DNA of 64,000 nt. Source: Phycisphaerae bacterium. Its GTDB lineage: Bacteria > Planctomycetota > Phycisphaerae > UBA1845 > UTPLA1. Numbering within the stretch: position 1 is the first letter of the stretch; every line of letters starts with the position of its first letter. Under the pieces are notes generated by a model that worked only from the letters and a program-made list of their open reading frames with translations, searched no databases and had not been told where the DNA came from. The translations under genes were made by a program, and so were the position numbers. Shown in pieces: positions 32,322 to 40,424 of the stretch. The stretch lies in the NCBI GenBank assembly GCA_023150615.1, contig JAKLKO010000001.1, positions 124,001 through 188,000 of the forward strand, given 5' to 3'.

Positions 32322-33350
32322 CTACGAGATTCGGCTGACGATCTGCTGAAGCACGAAATAGACGAGCGCTGCCAAGGCGGCCGAGCACGGAAGCGTCAGG
32401 AGCCAGGCCGCGACAATTTCGTACCCGACGGACCAGCGCACGGCGGAGAGACGGTGCAGGATTCCGACGCCGAAGATCGCGCCGGTGATGGTGTGCGTGG
32501 TGCTGACAGGGATGCCGAATTGCGAGAGGGCGAGGATCGTTGCGCCGCCGCCGGTCTCCGCGCAGAACCCGCTGAAGGGCTGGAGCTTGGTCACGCGATG
32601 GCCGAGGGTCTTGATGACCTTCCATCCGCCGGCGTAGGTGCCCGCGGCAATGGCGAGGTGGCACGAGAGCACGATCCAAAAGGCGAGTTCGTTGGAATTC
32701 GGGTTGCCGTCGTGCGTTGCGTAGTGCGCAAGCGAGGGGACGCTCAGGAGAAGAACGAAGATGATTCCCATCGTTTTCTGGGCGTCGTTGAAGCCGTGGC
32801 TGAGGCTGTAGACGGCGGCGGAGCCGAGCTGGAGGATGCGGAACAGCCCATCGACGCGGCGCGGATGGAAGCGGCGGAAGATCCACGTGCAGGTCACCAT
32901 GAGGGCGGCGGACAGGATCAGTCCGATCAGCGGCGAGAGCACGATGAACATGGCGACGCGGCCGATGCCGTACCAGAGGAGGGCGCTGGTTCCGCCCTTG
33001 ATCAGCGCGGCGCCGGCGAGCGAACCGATGAGGGCGTGCGAGACGCTGATCGGGAGGCCCTTTTCGGTGCAGACGACGGTCCACACGATGGCGGCGACGA
33101 GCGTGGCAAGGATCAGGTGCGGGTCGACGATCGCCGGATTGATGATGCCCCTGGCGAGGGTCTTGGCGACGTGAGTTTCAAAGCCGAACGCGGCGATGAA
33201 ATTGAAAAACGCGGCCCAGAGGACTGCGAGCTTGGGCGAGAGGACGCGCGTCGCCACGACCGTCGCGATGGAGTTCGCGGCGTCGTTCATGCCGTTGCTG
33301 AAGTCGAACAGCAACGCGATGATGACGATGACGATGATGTAGATTTCCAT
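32322..33350 (-). CDS. pit: Inorganic phosphate transporter, PiT family
   Basis: A 342-residue membrane carrier that takes up phosphate with a cation. It has about 10 hydrophobic segments and the two duplicated PiT signatures: FDFSNGMNDAANSIATVVAT at the N-terminus and SLSHGFNDAQKTMGIIFVLL in the second half. GIPVSTTHTITGAIFGVG and LPISVSHALIGSLAGAALI are the two half-repeats of the conserved Ser-Thr-His region. The gene is 9 nt behind the DUF47 gene, the usual PiT partner. Convergent with birA, with 47 nt between the stops. Confidence 0.95.
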   Translation of the reverse strand: MEIYIIVIVIIALLFDFSNGMNDAANSIATVVATRVLSPKLAVLWAAFFNFIAAFGFETHVAKTLARGIINPAIVDPHLILATLVAAIVWTVVCTEKGLPISVSHALIGSLAGAALIKGGTSALLWYGIGRVAMFIVLSPLIGLILSAALMVTCTWIFRRFHPRRVDGLFRILQLGSAAVYSLSHGFNDAQKTMGIIFVLLLSVPSLAHYATHDGNPNSNELAFWIVLSCHLAIAAGTYAGGWKVIKTLGHRVTKLQPFSGFCAETGGGATILALSQFGIPVSTTHTITGAIFGVGILHRLSAVRWSVGYEIVAAWLLTLPCSAALAALVYFVLQQIVSRIS

Positions 33351-33359
33351 TCCGCCGCG

Positions 33360-33983
33360 TCAGGTGTTCTTCAGAACGATGGCCTCAATCGTGTTGGCGA
33401 TGTCGTCGCAGCGATCGATGGCGCGCTCCGTCCGGTCGTAGATCTCCTTCAGCTTCATCGCGAGGATCGGCTCGGTGGTGGTGTCGTACAGCTCGGCGAC
33501 GGCCGCGTGGTTGTTGTCATCGCCGATGCTCTCGAGCTTGCGGATGCGCACCAGCAGCTCCTGCAATCCGTCGACGCGCTTGATGTCGCGGAGCTTGCCG
33601 ATGGCCTGCCCGACGAGCCGGCACGCTTCCAGCAACACCTCGGCCTGCTTGGAGAGCCAGGTCGTCGGTTGTTCGATCTTGTAGAGCGCCATGCGCTTGG
33701 CGGAGGCGTCGACCTCATCGACGACGTCGTCCATGCGCTTCATTAACTGCTGGATGTCCTCACGATCGAACGGCGTAATGAATGTCTTATCGAGCTTGTC
33801 AAGCGTGTTGTGGACGATCTCGTCGCCGGTGTGCTCGAGCTGGCGGATTGACTGGATGATTTCGCCGGCCTGGCCGTACTCGCGCATCAGGCGGACGTAG
33901 GCCTCCGCCGCGCGGATGACGATGGCGGCGGACTGCTCCATGAGATCGAAGAAGCCGGTGTCTTTCGGAATGATGCTGAACAT
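33360..33983 (-). CDS. DUF47 (PhoU-like) protein, PiT partner
   Basis: A 207-residue all-helical protein of the DUF47/PhoU-like family, generally encoded with PiT transporters and thought to regulate phosphate flux. Marks are FSIIPKDTGFFDLMEQSAAI, IRQLEHTGDEIVHNTLDKLD, FITPFDREDIQQLMKRMDDV (the E/D-rich metal-binding helices), and NNHAAVAELYDTTTEPILAM near the end. ATG 33983 is chosen; an upstream TTG 6 nt away also fits, with GAGG upstream of both. It is the first gene of a DUF47-pit pair. The 259-nt gap upstream to the phoR-type gene contains no clear Pho box. Confidence 0.92.
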   Translation of the reverse strand: MFSIIPKDTGFFDLMEQSAAIVIRAAEAYVRLMREYGQAGEIIQSIRQLEHTGDEIVHNTLDKLDKTFITPFDREDIQQLMKRMDDVVDEVDASAKRMALYKIEQPTTWLSKQAEVLLEACRLVGQAIGKLRDIKRVDGLQELLVRIRKLESIGDDNNHAAVAELYDTTTEPILAMKLKEIYDRTERAIDRCDDIANTIEAIVLKNT

Positions 33984-34242
33984 CGTCAACCCTCGACGGA
34001 GGCCGCGCCCGCAATCCGCCGCCGGACCGCGCGGTCGGACGAATCGCGCGAGCGATCATACCAAACGAAAGGTCGCCCGCCAGTCGGACCGCACGTGAGG
34101 GCCGTTGTACCGTGGGAAGATTTGGATCAAGTTAAGAAGCGCGAGAAATCGCAGCGGAATTGTTGCCAATCGCACGGCGCGTTCCGTCGCTGCGCGGCGG
34201 ATCAACCTCAATGATGACAATGGGATGAGCGCCGAGGGCGGC

Positions 34243-36216
34243 TCACACCGGCGCCAGGTCCGCCCGGCGCTCGCCGGGCGCCGGCGCCGATCGCGGCAGC
34301 GTCACGACAACGACCGTCCCTTCGCCGACGCGGCTGCGCAGCCGCACCTTGCCGTGCATCGCGGCAACGGCGTGCTTGACGATCGACAGACCCAATCCCG
34401 TGCCGCGGAGCATGCCGGCCTGGTGGCCGGAGAATCCGGACCGTGCCCGCCCGACCTGGTAGAAGCGCTCAAAGACGCGCGACTGGTCCTCGGTCGGGAT
34501 CCCGCAGCCGGTGTCGCTGACTTCGATCTGCACGTCGTCGCCGGACCGGCGGCATGCGACGCCGACGATGCCGCCTTCGTCGGAGAACTTGACCGCGTTG
34601 TCGACGAGGTTGTCGAGCACCAGCCGGAGCAACTGCGGGCTGGCCAGCAGCTCCGCGCTGTCGGGCGGACAATCGAGCCTCCAAGCCAGCCGCCTGGCGG
34701 CGATGGCGTGCGAGAACCGGCCGTGAAGTTCCGCGAGAAGCTCCGGAAGCGAAAGCGGCGCCGGGGCGAATTGAGCGAGCGGCGATTCCAGGCGCGACAG
34801 GTCGAGCAGATCGCGGACGATCTCCTCCAGCCGGCCGCTGTGGCGATCGATGACCTCGAGGAACTGTCGCGCTGCCGTCGTGTCGCCGGCCAGGTCCATG
34901 TGCAGCAGCGTCTCGACCGACGCGCGGATCGCCGACAGCGGCGTCCTCAGCTCGTGCGAGGCGTTGGCGACGAAGTCGGTCTTGATTTGAATGGTGCGCG
35001 TCAATTCCGTGATGTCCGTCAGCACAACCAGGCGGCCGATGGTGTTCTGCGCATCGACGGCGTCGGACGGCCACAAATCGATATCCGATGCGCGGGCCAT
35101 GAGCGAGATGACCCCCGACGGCGCATCGATCTGAAGGCGCGTCACACCGACGTGCGACTCGCCGTTGGTGCCGCCGACATCGCCCGATCCATCGCCGGGC
35201 GTGGTGCGGCGCAATCGGGCCCGCGGGCGGAGTAGTTCGCGCAGTTCGGGCTGCGGGACGCATTCGTCGATCGATTGTCCGACGACCGGGACCGGCGCGG
35301 CGGCGCCATCCGGCGCAGCGTCACCGCCGTCGTCGGCCGTTCGCTCTCGCAGTGCTTCGAGCAGGCGCGACGCGGCCGGATTCAAGAGGACGATCTGGCC
35401 CGACGGACCGGCGACGATGACGCCTTCGGTCAATCCGCGGATCAGGTACTCCAGGTTGCGCCGTTGGCGATCGATGGTCTGCAATTGCGTGGCGAGGTAA
35501 TCGCGCATCAGGTTGAGCGAGCGGGCCATCTGCCCCAGTTCGTCGGAGCCGACGACGTCCGCGCGGACCGAGAGGTCGCCCTCGGACAGGTCGCGCGCTG
35601 TCGCCGAGATCCGCCGAATGGGCGCGCTCCAGACGTACGCGAGGCCGAGAGCGAGCATGACGGCCGCGAGCAGCCCGACGGCGCCGATGAGCCAGATCAG
35701 CCGGCGCGTCGTCTGCGTTCGGGCAGAAATGCCGCGAACGGGCATGGCGACTCGAACGACTCCGATCGGCGCATCGGCCGCGCCGACGCGCAGCGCGACG
35801 TATTTCAGTTCGCGGCCGACGGTATTGGACGCGCGGACGGCATCCCCCTGTCCGTTCGCGAGGGCGGCGATCACCTCCGGGCGATCCGCGTGCGACTCGG
35901 TCCGGGCTGGATCGACGTCGGAATCCGCCAGGACGCGGCCGTTCGGGGCGATGAGGGAGATTCGCACGCCCGGGGCGGCCTGGGCGGTGATCGACTTTGC
36001 GAGGGCGTCGAGTTCCGGGGCGTGCGCGGCGTCGAAACGGTCCTGCACCTGGTGTCGGATGGTCCCCGCGAGCACCAGCAACTGGTCGCGGAGATCGGTG
36101 CGATAGAGCCCTTCCACCTCGCGGATGATGACGAAGACGGAGATCGCCAGGATGGTCACGACGAGGATCGCGTTCCCGAGGAAGAGCTTCCAGAAGAATC
36201 GGCCGGGCCGGATCAC
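34243..36216 (-). CDS. phoR: Sensor histidine kinase, PhoR-like
   Basis: A 657-residue membrane kinase. TM1 (FLGNAILVVTILAISVFVII) near 10-33, a periplasmic domain to about 165, TM2 (LIWLIGAVGLLAAVMLALGL), HAMP (195-245), a PAS domain (LEYLIRGLTEGVIVAGPSGQ near 255), then a His box FVANASHELRTPLSAI (His about 422) and an HATPase domain with NLVDNAVKFSDEG, DTGCGIP and RGTGLGLSIVKHAVA. The PAS-to-His segment contains a Gly/Asp-rich insert of about 60 residues. It starts at GTG 36216, 13 nt behind the PhoB-like regulator. The phosphate role is inferred from the PhoR architecture and the pit pair downstream. Confidence 0.92.
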   Translation of the reverse strand: MIRPGRFFWKLFLGNAILVVTILAISVFVIIREVEGLYRTDLRDQLLVLAGTIRHQVQDRFDAAHAPELDALAKSITAQAAPGVRISLIAPNGRVLADSDVDPARTESHADRPEVIAALANGQGDAVRASNTVGRELKYVALRVGAADAPIGVVRVAMPVRGISARTQTTRRLIWLIGAVGLLAAVMLALGLAYVWSAPIRRISATARDLSEGDLSVRADVVGSDELGQMARSLNLMRDYLATQLQTIDRQRRNLEYLIRGLTEGVIVAGPSGQIVLLNPAASRLLEALRERTADDGGDAAPDGAAAPVPVVGQSIDECVPQPELRELLRPRARLRRTTPGDGSGDVGGTNGESHVGVTRLQIDAPSGVISLMARASDIDLWPSDAVDAQNTIGRLVVLTDITELTRTIQIKTDFVANASHELRTPLSAIRASVETLLHMDLAGDTTAARQFLEVIDRHSGRLEEIVRDLLDLSRLESPLAQFAPAPLSLPELLAELHGRFSHAIAARRLAWRLDCPPDSAELLASPQLLRLVLDNLVDNAVKFSDEGGIVGVACRRSGDDVQIEVSDTGCGIPTEDQSRVFERFYQVGRARSGFSGHQAGMLRGTGLGLSIVKHAVAAMHGKVRLRSRVGEGTVVVVTLPRSAPAPGERRADLAPV

Positions 36217-36229
36217 GTCGTTCGCCCGC

Positions 36230-36946
36230 TCACTCGTCGGCGGGCGCGCGGAAGGCGTACCCGACGCCGCGGATGGTCTGGATCCACGCGGCGGCGCTGC
36301 CGTCGTCGTCCGCCGCGGAGATCTTCTTTCGAAGCGACGTAATGTGCACGTCGATCGTGCGATCGGTGACGATCGTCCCGACGCCGAGGACCTTGTCGAT
36401 CAGTTGGGCGCGGCTCAGCACGCGACCGCGGCCGCTCATGAGCGCGGCGAGCAGCCGGAATTCCGTGGCCGTCAGGGCCACCGCGCGATCGTGGACCTTC
36501 AACTCGTGCCGGCTGCGATCAAGCGCGTACGGACCCTCGACGATCACGTCGGGCCGTAGGCCGCTGTTCTCGCCGCGGCGGAGCATCGCGCCGACGCGGG
36601 CCATGAGCAGCTTCATCGAGAACGGTTTGCTGATGTAGTCGTCCGCGCCGAGCGCGAAACCGACGAGCTGATCGGCCTCTTCGCCCTTGGCGGTGAGCAT
36701 GATGATCGGGATCGCGGCCGTGGCCGGATCGCGGCGAAGCTCGGAGGCGACGTCGTCGCCGGCGAGGCCGGGCAACATGCGATCCAGCAGCACGAGATTC
36801 GGGGGCCGCCGCTTGATCTCGGCCAGCGCGGTATCTCCGTCTCCGGCGCGGCGAAACGCGTAGCCTTCCTTCTGCAGGTTGTAGCAGATCAGTTCGGCGA
36901 GATCGGATTCGTCTTCGACAACGAGGATCGACTTGCCCGTCCCCAT
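36230..36946 (-). CDS. phoB: Response regulator, PhoB/OmpR type
   Basis: A 238-residue two-domain regulator. The receiver has the acidic pocket VVEDESDLAEL, the phosphorylated Asp in LVLLDRMLPGL, and the Thr/Lys pair in IIMLTAKGEEAD and GADDYISKPFSMKLLMAR. The winged-helix domain shows ALTATEFRLLAALMSGRGRV and VTDRTIDVHITSLRKKISA with IRGVGYAF. I place the start at ATG 36946 (GGAG 14 nt upstream) because the receiver begins directly; an ATG at 36991 would add 15 residues. It is 13 nt ahead of the kinase, in phoB-phoR order. The upstream region carries the GATTA...TAATC repeat noted in the findings. Confidence 0.93.
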   Translation of the reverse strand: MGTGKSILVVEDESDLAELICYNLQKEGYAFRRAGDGDTALAEIKRRPPNLVLLDRMLPGLAGDDVASELRRDPATAAIPIIMLTAKGEEADQLVGFALGADDYISKPFSMKLLMARVGAMLRRGENSGLRPDVIVEGPYALDRSRHELKVHDRAVALTATEFRLLAALMSGRGRVLSRAQLIDKVLGVGTIVTDRTIDVHITSLRKKISAADDDGSAAAWIQTIRGVGYAFRAPADE

Positions 36947-37200
36947 GGCCGCCAGTCTCCGTTTGACTCGGTTCAGGTCGACGACAGCCATGTTAACACG
37001 GCGTGACGTACCGGTCGCGGCGGGGCGCCCGGCGCGCGGGATGCAGCCGGCAAACCCCTTCACATGCCGAAGCTTAGGACCGCCAGATTAACGGAAAACT
37101 AATCCGCAGGGGCGCGGTGCCCATCGGGTCCTGGCCGAACGGTCGCCGCGCCGTTCGCCGCTCGTGCGTATTCGACGCGGCGTTACAATCGCCGGCTTCC

Positions 37201-38091
37201 ATGTTCCAAGCGACGGACTACGTCTACCTGGGCGTCGTTGGGCTGCTCGCCGGATGGCTGGGCGGGCTCATGGGCATCGGCGGGTCGATCATCATGATCC
37301 CGGCGATGACGTTTCGCTGGGGTCCGGATCGGCAACATCTCTATCAGGCCGCGGCGATGATCGTAAACGTGTTCGTCATCGCGCCGGCACTTTGGCAACA
37401 CGCGAGGGCCCGCGCGACGCTTCGCCCGATCCTTCGCTGGACCGTTCCGACTGCGACGCTCGCGGCGCTGGGCGGCGTGACGGTGAGCAACCTCGAGATC
37501 TTCAGCGGCGCCGGGCAGGGATACCTGCAACTCATCTTCGGCGTGTTTTTGATCTACGTCGTGGCGTACAACCTGCTGCGGCTGCTGGCGCGCGCTGCGC
37601 GGCCGGACATCGACGAGGCCGCCGCGCGCCGAATATCGCCGGCCAAGTCAATCGCCCTGGTCGGGCTGCCGTCGGGTTTCATCGGAGGATTGCTGGGCGT
37701 TGCCGGGGGCGCGATCGCGGTACCGTGCCAGCAGGTGTTCCTTCGCATGCCGCTGCGGCGAGCCATCGCGAACTCGACGGCCATTGTCCTGCTGTCCAGT
37801 GCCGCGGGTGCGGTGGTCAAGAACGCGACGCTGCCGCCCCACGGCTTTTCGGTTACGCAGTCCGTCGCGATCGCCGCGGTGCTGATCCCGACGGCGTTCC
37901 TCGGTTCGTGGATCGGCTCAGCGCTGGTGCACAAGTGGCCGCGCGGACTTGTCCGCACGATCTTCGTCCTGTTCATGACGTACGCGGCGTATCGAATGCT
38001 CGCCGCCGGCCGGCAGAGCTGCTCGGGCGGTGATGCCCGCCCCGGATTTCAGAAGCCCTCGGGCAACGTCACGTCCGCGACGAAGACCTGA
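37201..38091 (+). CDS. TSUP (TauE/SafE) family membrane transporter
   Basis: A 296-residue membrane protein of the sulfite exporter TauE/SafE family, which move sulfite, sulfonates or other small organic anions. It opens YLGVVGLLAGWLGGLMGIGG with SIIMIP, the first conserved repeat, and has the second half-repeat GLPSGFIGGLLGVAGGAIAV with PCQQVFLRMPLRRAIANST. About 7-8 membrane segments are visible. The ATG at 37201 lies 11 nt behind a TACAAT hexamer and has no Shine-Dalgarno, suggesting a nearly leaderless mRNA. Its 3' end overlaps the convergent PD40 gene by 43 nt. Substrate unknown. Confidence 0.9.
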   Translation: MFQATDYVYLGVVGLLAGWLGGLMGIGGSIIMIPAMTFRWGPDRQHLYQAAAMIVNVFVIAPALWQHARARATLRPILRWTVPTATLAALGGVTVSNLEIFSGAGQGYLQLIFGVFLIYVVAYNLLRLLARAARPDIDEAAARRISPAKSIALVGLPSGFIGGLLGVAGGAIAVPCQQVFLRMPLRRAIANSTAIVLLSSAAGAVVKNATLPPHGFSVTQSVAIAAVLIPTAFLGSWIGSALVHKWPRGLVRTIFVLFMTYAAYRMLAAGRQSCSGGDARPGFQKPSGNVTSATKT

Positions 38092-39206
38092 GACGTCTTG
38101 TCGGGCCCGCGTTTGCTCGTCCACATCATGCAACGTCCGTCGGCCGAGAAGACAGGCAGGCCGTCGAAACCAGGCGAATACGTCAAGCGCGCGATGCGCA
38201 TTGTCTCGATGTTCATGAGGTAGATTTCGTAGTTCATGTGGCCGTGGGCGCTGGTCGCGAACGCGATCGTCCGGCCGTTCGGGTGCCAGTAGGGACCCCA
38301 GTTGACGTAGTCCGTGTTCGTCAGTTGGCGTTCGTTTCGGCCGTCGGCATCAATTACGAACAACTGGAGCAAGTCGTTCTCGCGCCGATCACCGCGGAAG
38401 ACGATCCGCTTTCCATCGGGCGAAAAGAACGGTCCGCCGTCGTACCCGGCGGCGTGCGTAATCCGCCGCGGGTTCGAGCCATCCGCGTGCATCACGTAGA
38501 TTTCGGGGTTCCCGTCATCGCGGCAGCTCGTGAAAACGATGCGCCGGCCATCGGGGCTGTAGGACGCCTCGGCGTCATAGCCCGGCGTCGTCGTCAGACG
38601 GCGGAGCTTCGAGCCGTCGAGGTGGGCGGCGAAGATCTCCATGCCCGGCTGCTTCGGCCAGTTGTAGCCGGACCGGCCGCGGAACAGGGATTCATCGCCG
38701 TTTCCGGGCTGGAGGTGGCTCGAGCTGAAGAGGATCTCCCGGCCGTTCGGATGAAAATACCCGCAGGTGCACGCACCGCCGGGCGGACTGACGCGGCGAA
38801 GCGATCCGCGGACGGCCCGACCGGATGAATCGAGCTGAAGCGTGTACATCTGGTATTCCAACTCGCCGCGCGGGATGGCCTGGAAGATGATCATCCGCTG
38901 GTCGGGCGAGAAGTAGGCCTCGCCGGACTTTTCGAGTCCCATCGTCGGGTCGGTCAATTGCCGGACGATTGACAGGCGGCGCGCTTCGCTGGCGGGCCAG
39001 TCCTTTTCCGGCGTCGCGTCGGGATCGAATCGCAGACCCGCACCGGTCTGTGGCGCGGTGGCGGTCGGTCGATCATCAGCGAGCGTCGGGGCGACTGCGG
39101 CGGCGAACATGGCCGCGAGCACGCACGCAGAGACCGCAGGGAACGGTCGCGTCCGTCGTCGCCGGACAGGCCGCATCGCCACGCAGCACGGGAATCCCGG
39201 ATTCAC
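38049..39206 (-). CDS. Exported beta-propeller protein with PD40 repeats (TolB-like)
   Basis: A 385-residue secreted protein. After a signal peptide (residues 1-44, cleavage near PTLA-DD) comes a six-bladed propeller of PD40/TolB-type repeats: SPDQRMIIFQAIPRGELEYQ, HPNGREILFSSS, SPDGRRIVFTSCRDDGNPEI, FSPDGKRIVFRGDR, HPNGRTIAFATSAHGHMNYE and FSADGRCMMWTSKRGPDK. Such propellers act as binding platforms; the partner is unknown. It lacks the TolB N-terminal domain. The GTG start at 39206 is decided by the excellent AGGAGGTGACGT just upstream. It overlaps the TSUP gene tail-to-tail. Confidence 0.88.
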   Translation of the reverse strand: MNPGFPCCVAMRPVRRRRTRPFPAVSACVLAAMFAAAVAPTLADDRPTATAPQTGAGLRFDPDATPEKDWPASEARRLSIVRQLTDPTMGLEKSGEAYFSPDQRMIIFQAIPRGELEYQMYTLQLDSSGRAVRGSLRRVSPPGGACTCGYFHPNGREILFSSSHLQPGNGDESLFRGRSGYNWPKQPGMEIFAAHLDGSKLRRLTTTPGYDAEASYSPDGRRIVFTSCRDDGNPEIYVMHADGSNPRRITHAAGYDGGPFFSPDGKRIVFRGDRRENDLLQLFVIDADGRNERQLTNTDYVNWGPYWHPNGRTIAFATSAHGHMNYEIYLMNIETMRIARLTYSPGFDGLPVFSADGRCMMWTSKRGPDKTSQVFVADVTLPEGF

Positions 39207-39275
39207 ACGTCACCTCCTGAGACGGTTGCCGGTTGAGTAAACTAACCGACCAGCCGCCAAGACGGGAGCCGCTGC

Positions 39276-40298
39276 ATGATCGAGGTGCGATGCCGATGCG
39301 GACACTCGTTCGAGGCCTCGGATCGTCTGGCCGGGCACGACGTGGACTGCCCGCGATGCGGGAAGGCCTGCCTCGTCGCCGCGGACCTCGCGCTCGGCGC
39401 GGCCGGCGCCGATCCGGCGATCATCGACTTTCAGGACTCCGGCGACGACATGGCGGCGGCAATCGCCCGGCCGGTCATTCCGGTCTTGACGGCAATTCCG
39501 TACGCGCGGGACGCGGTTGTCTCGTCGGCGGCGGAGGGTCCCGTCGCGTCGATCCGGCGAACCTCGTTTTCGCACGACCTGCTCTGGAGCGTTTGGTACC
39601 CGTTTCGCGATCAGAACAACGCCATCACGATGGGGATCATCGTGTTCGCGTGCGCACTCAGCCATTCGATCAGCCGCTTCGGCATCGGCGGACTGCTCGG
39701 GTACTTCATCATCCTGGCGTGGCTGACATCGATCTTCATGAACGTCGTCTCGGAGACCTGCGCCGGGAGCGACGACCTGCCTTCTCTGACGATGGAGGGC
39801 GGGTTCTACGATGACATTGTCAAGCCGTTCTTCCTGTTCATCGCAACGGTGCTGCTCGCGCTGCTGCCACTCATCGCCGGCACGATGCTGATGAAGGTCA
39901 TTTACTCGCCGCCCGCCCCGTGGAATGAAATGCTGCGGACAACCTGGCTGGCGGCGGGCGTGTTGCTGTGGCCGATGATCCTGCTGCTGACGTCCGTCGG
40001 CGCGCCGGGCTACCTCGGGCGGCTGGACCTGGTGACGCTGACCATCGTCCGCACGCTGCCGGGCTACTTCTTCGTCGGCGTCCTGCTGATGGTGGCGTGC
40101 GCGTTCTACCTGCTGACGCTTGCCACCGCCGGCTTCGCCTTCGTCGGGACGATGCTGGGCTGGGGCATCGGCCCGATGAGCCGCGCGGGCGCGATCTGCG
40201 TCAATGTCGTCGCCGCGTACTTTGTCATCGTGGCGATGCGCTGCCTCGGTCTCTTCTACCGGCATCACCGCCGGCACTTTGCGCTGCGGTTCGAATAG
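39276..40298 (+). CDS. Membrane protein with N-terminal zinc ribbon
   Basis: A 340-residue protein of unknown function. The first 40 residues form a short zinc ribbon (EVRCRCGHSFEASDRLAGHD with VDCPRCGKACL; two CxC/CxxC pairs), then a soluble linker to about 100. The remaining sequence has 5-6 hydrophobic segments (ITMGIIVFACALSHSISRFG, GGLLGYFIILAWLTSIFMNV, LFIATVLLALLPLIAGTMLM and others) and a basic C-terminus (YRHHRRHFALRFE). The pattern is common in planctomycetes, where FHA/GYF-free zinc-ribbon membrane proteins resemble DUF4013-type proteins. GGGAG lies 7 nt before the ATG. It is divergent from the PD40 gene. Confidence 0.75.
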   Translation: MIEVRCRCGHSFEASDRLAGHDVDCPRCGKACLVAADLALGAAGADPAIIDFQDSGDDMAAAIARPVIPVLTAIPYARDAVVSSAAEGPVASIRRTSFSHDLLWSVWYPFRDQNNAITMGIIVFACALSHSISRFGIGGLLGYFIILAWLTSIFMNVVSETCAGSDDLPSLTMEGGFYDDIVKPFFLFIATVLLALLPLIAGTMLMKVIYSPPAPWNEMLRTTWLAAGVLLWPMILLLTSVGAPGYLGRLDLVTLTIVRTLPGYFFVGVLLMVACAFYLLTLATAGFAFVGTMLGWGIGPMSRAGAICVNVVAAYFVIVAMRCLGLFYRHHRRHFALRFE

Positions 40299-40345
40299 GC
40301 CAAGCGGCGCACGCGGATTACGCGCCGGCCCTGCGACGCATCGCG

Positions 40346-40351
40346 TATAAT
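40346..40351 (+). promoter_or_regulatory. Consensus -10 upstream of the hydrolase-like gene
   Basis: A perfect TATAAT sits about 74 nt before the GTG start at 40425. The best -35-like hexamer is TTACGC at 40318, with a 22-nt spacer that is too long, so only the -10 is supported. Confidence 0.35.
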
Positions 40352-40424
40352 GCGATCGCGCTGGGCCGGAAGCGCAGGTCACCCGCCGCGCGGTCCGGCT
40401 CGACAGTTCGCGTGAGGACGACTC

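Noticed and set aside
38440-38500. tRNA T-loop-like GGGTTCGAGCC
   Set aside because: It is inside the PD40 coding sequence and no cloverleaf can be drawn around it.
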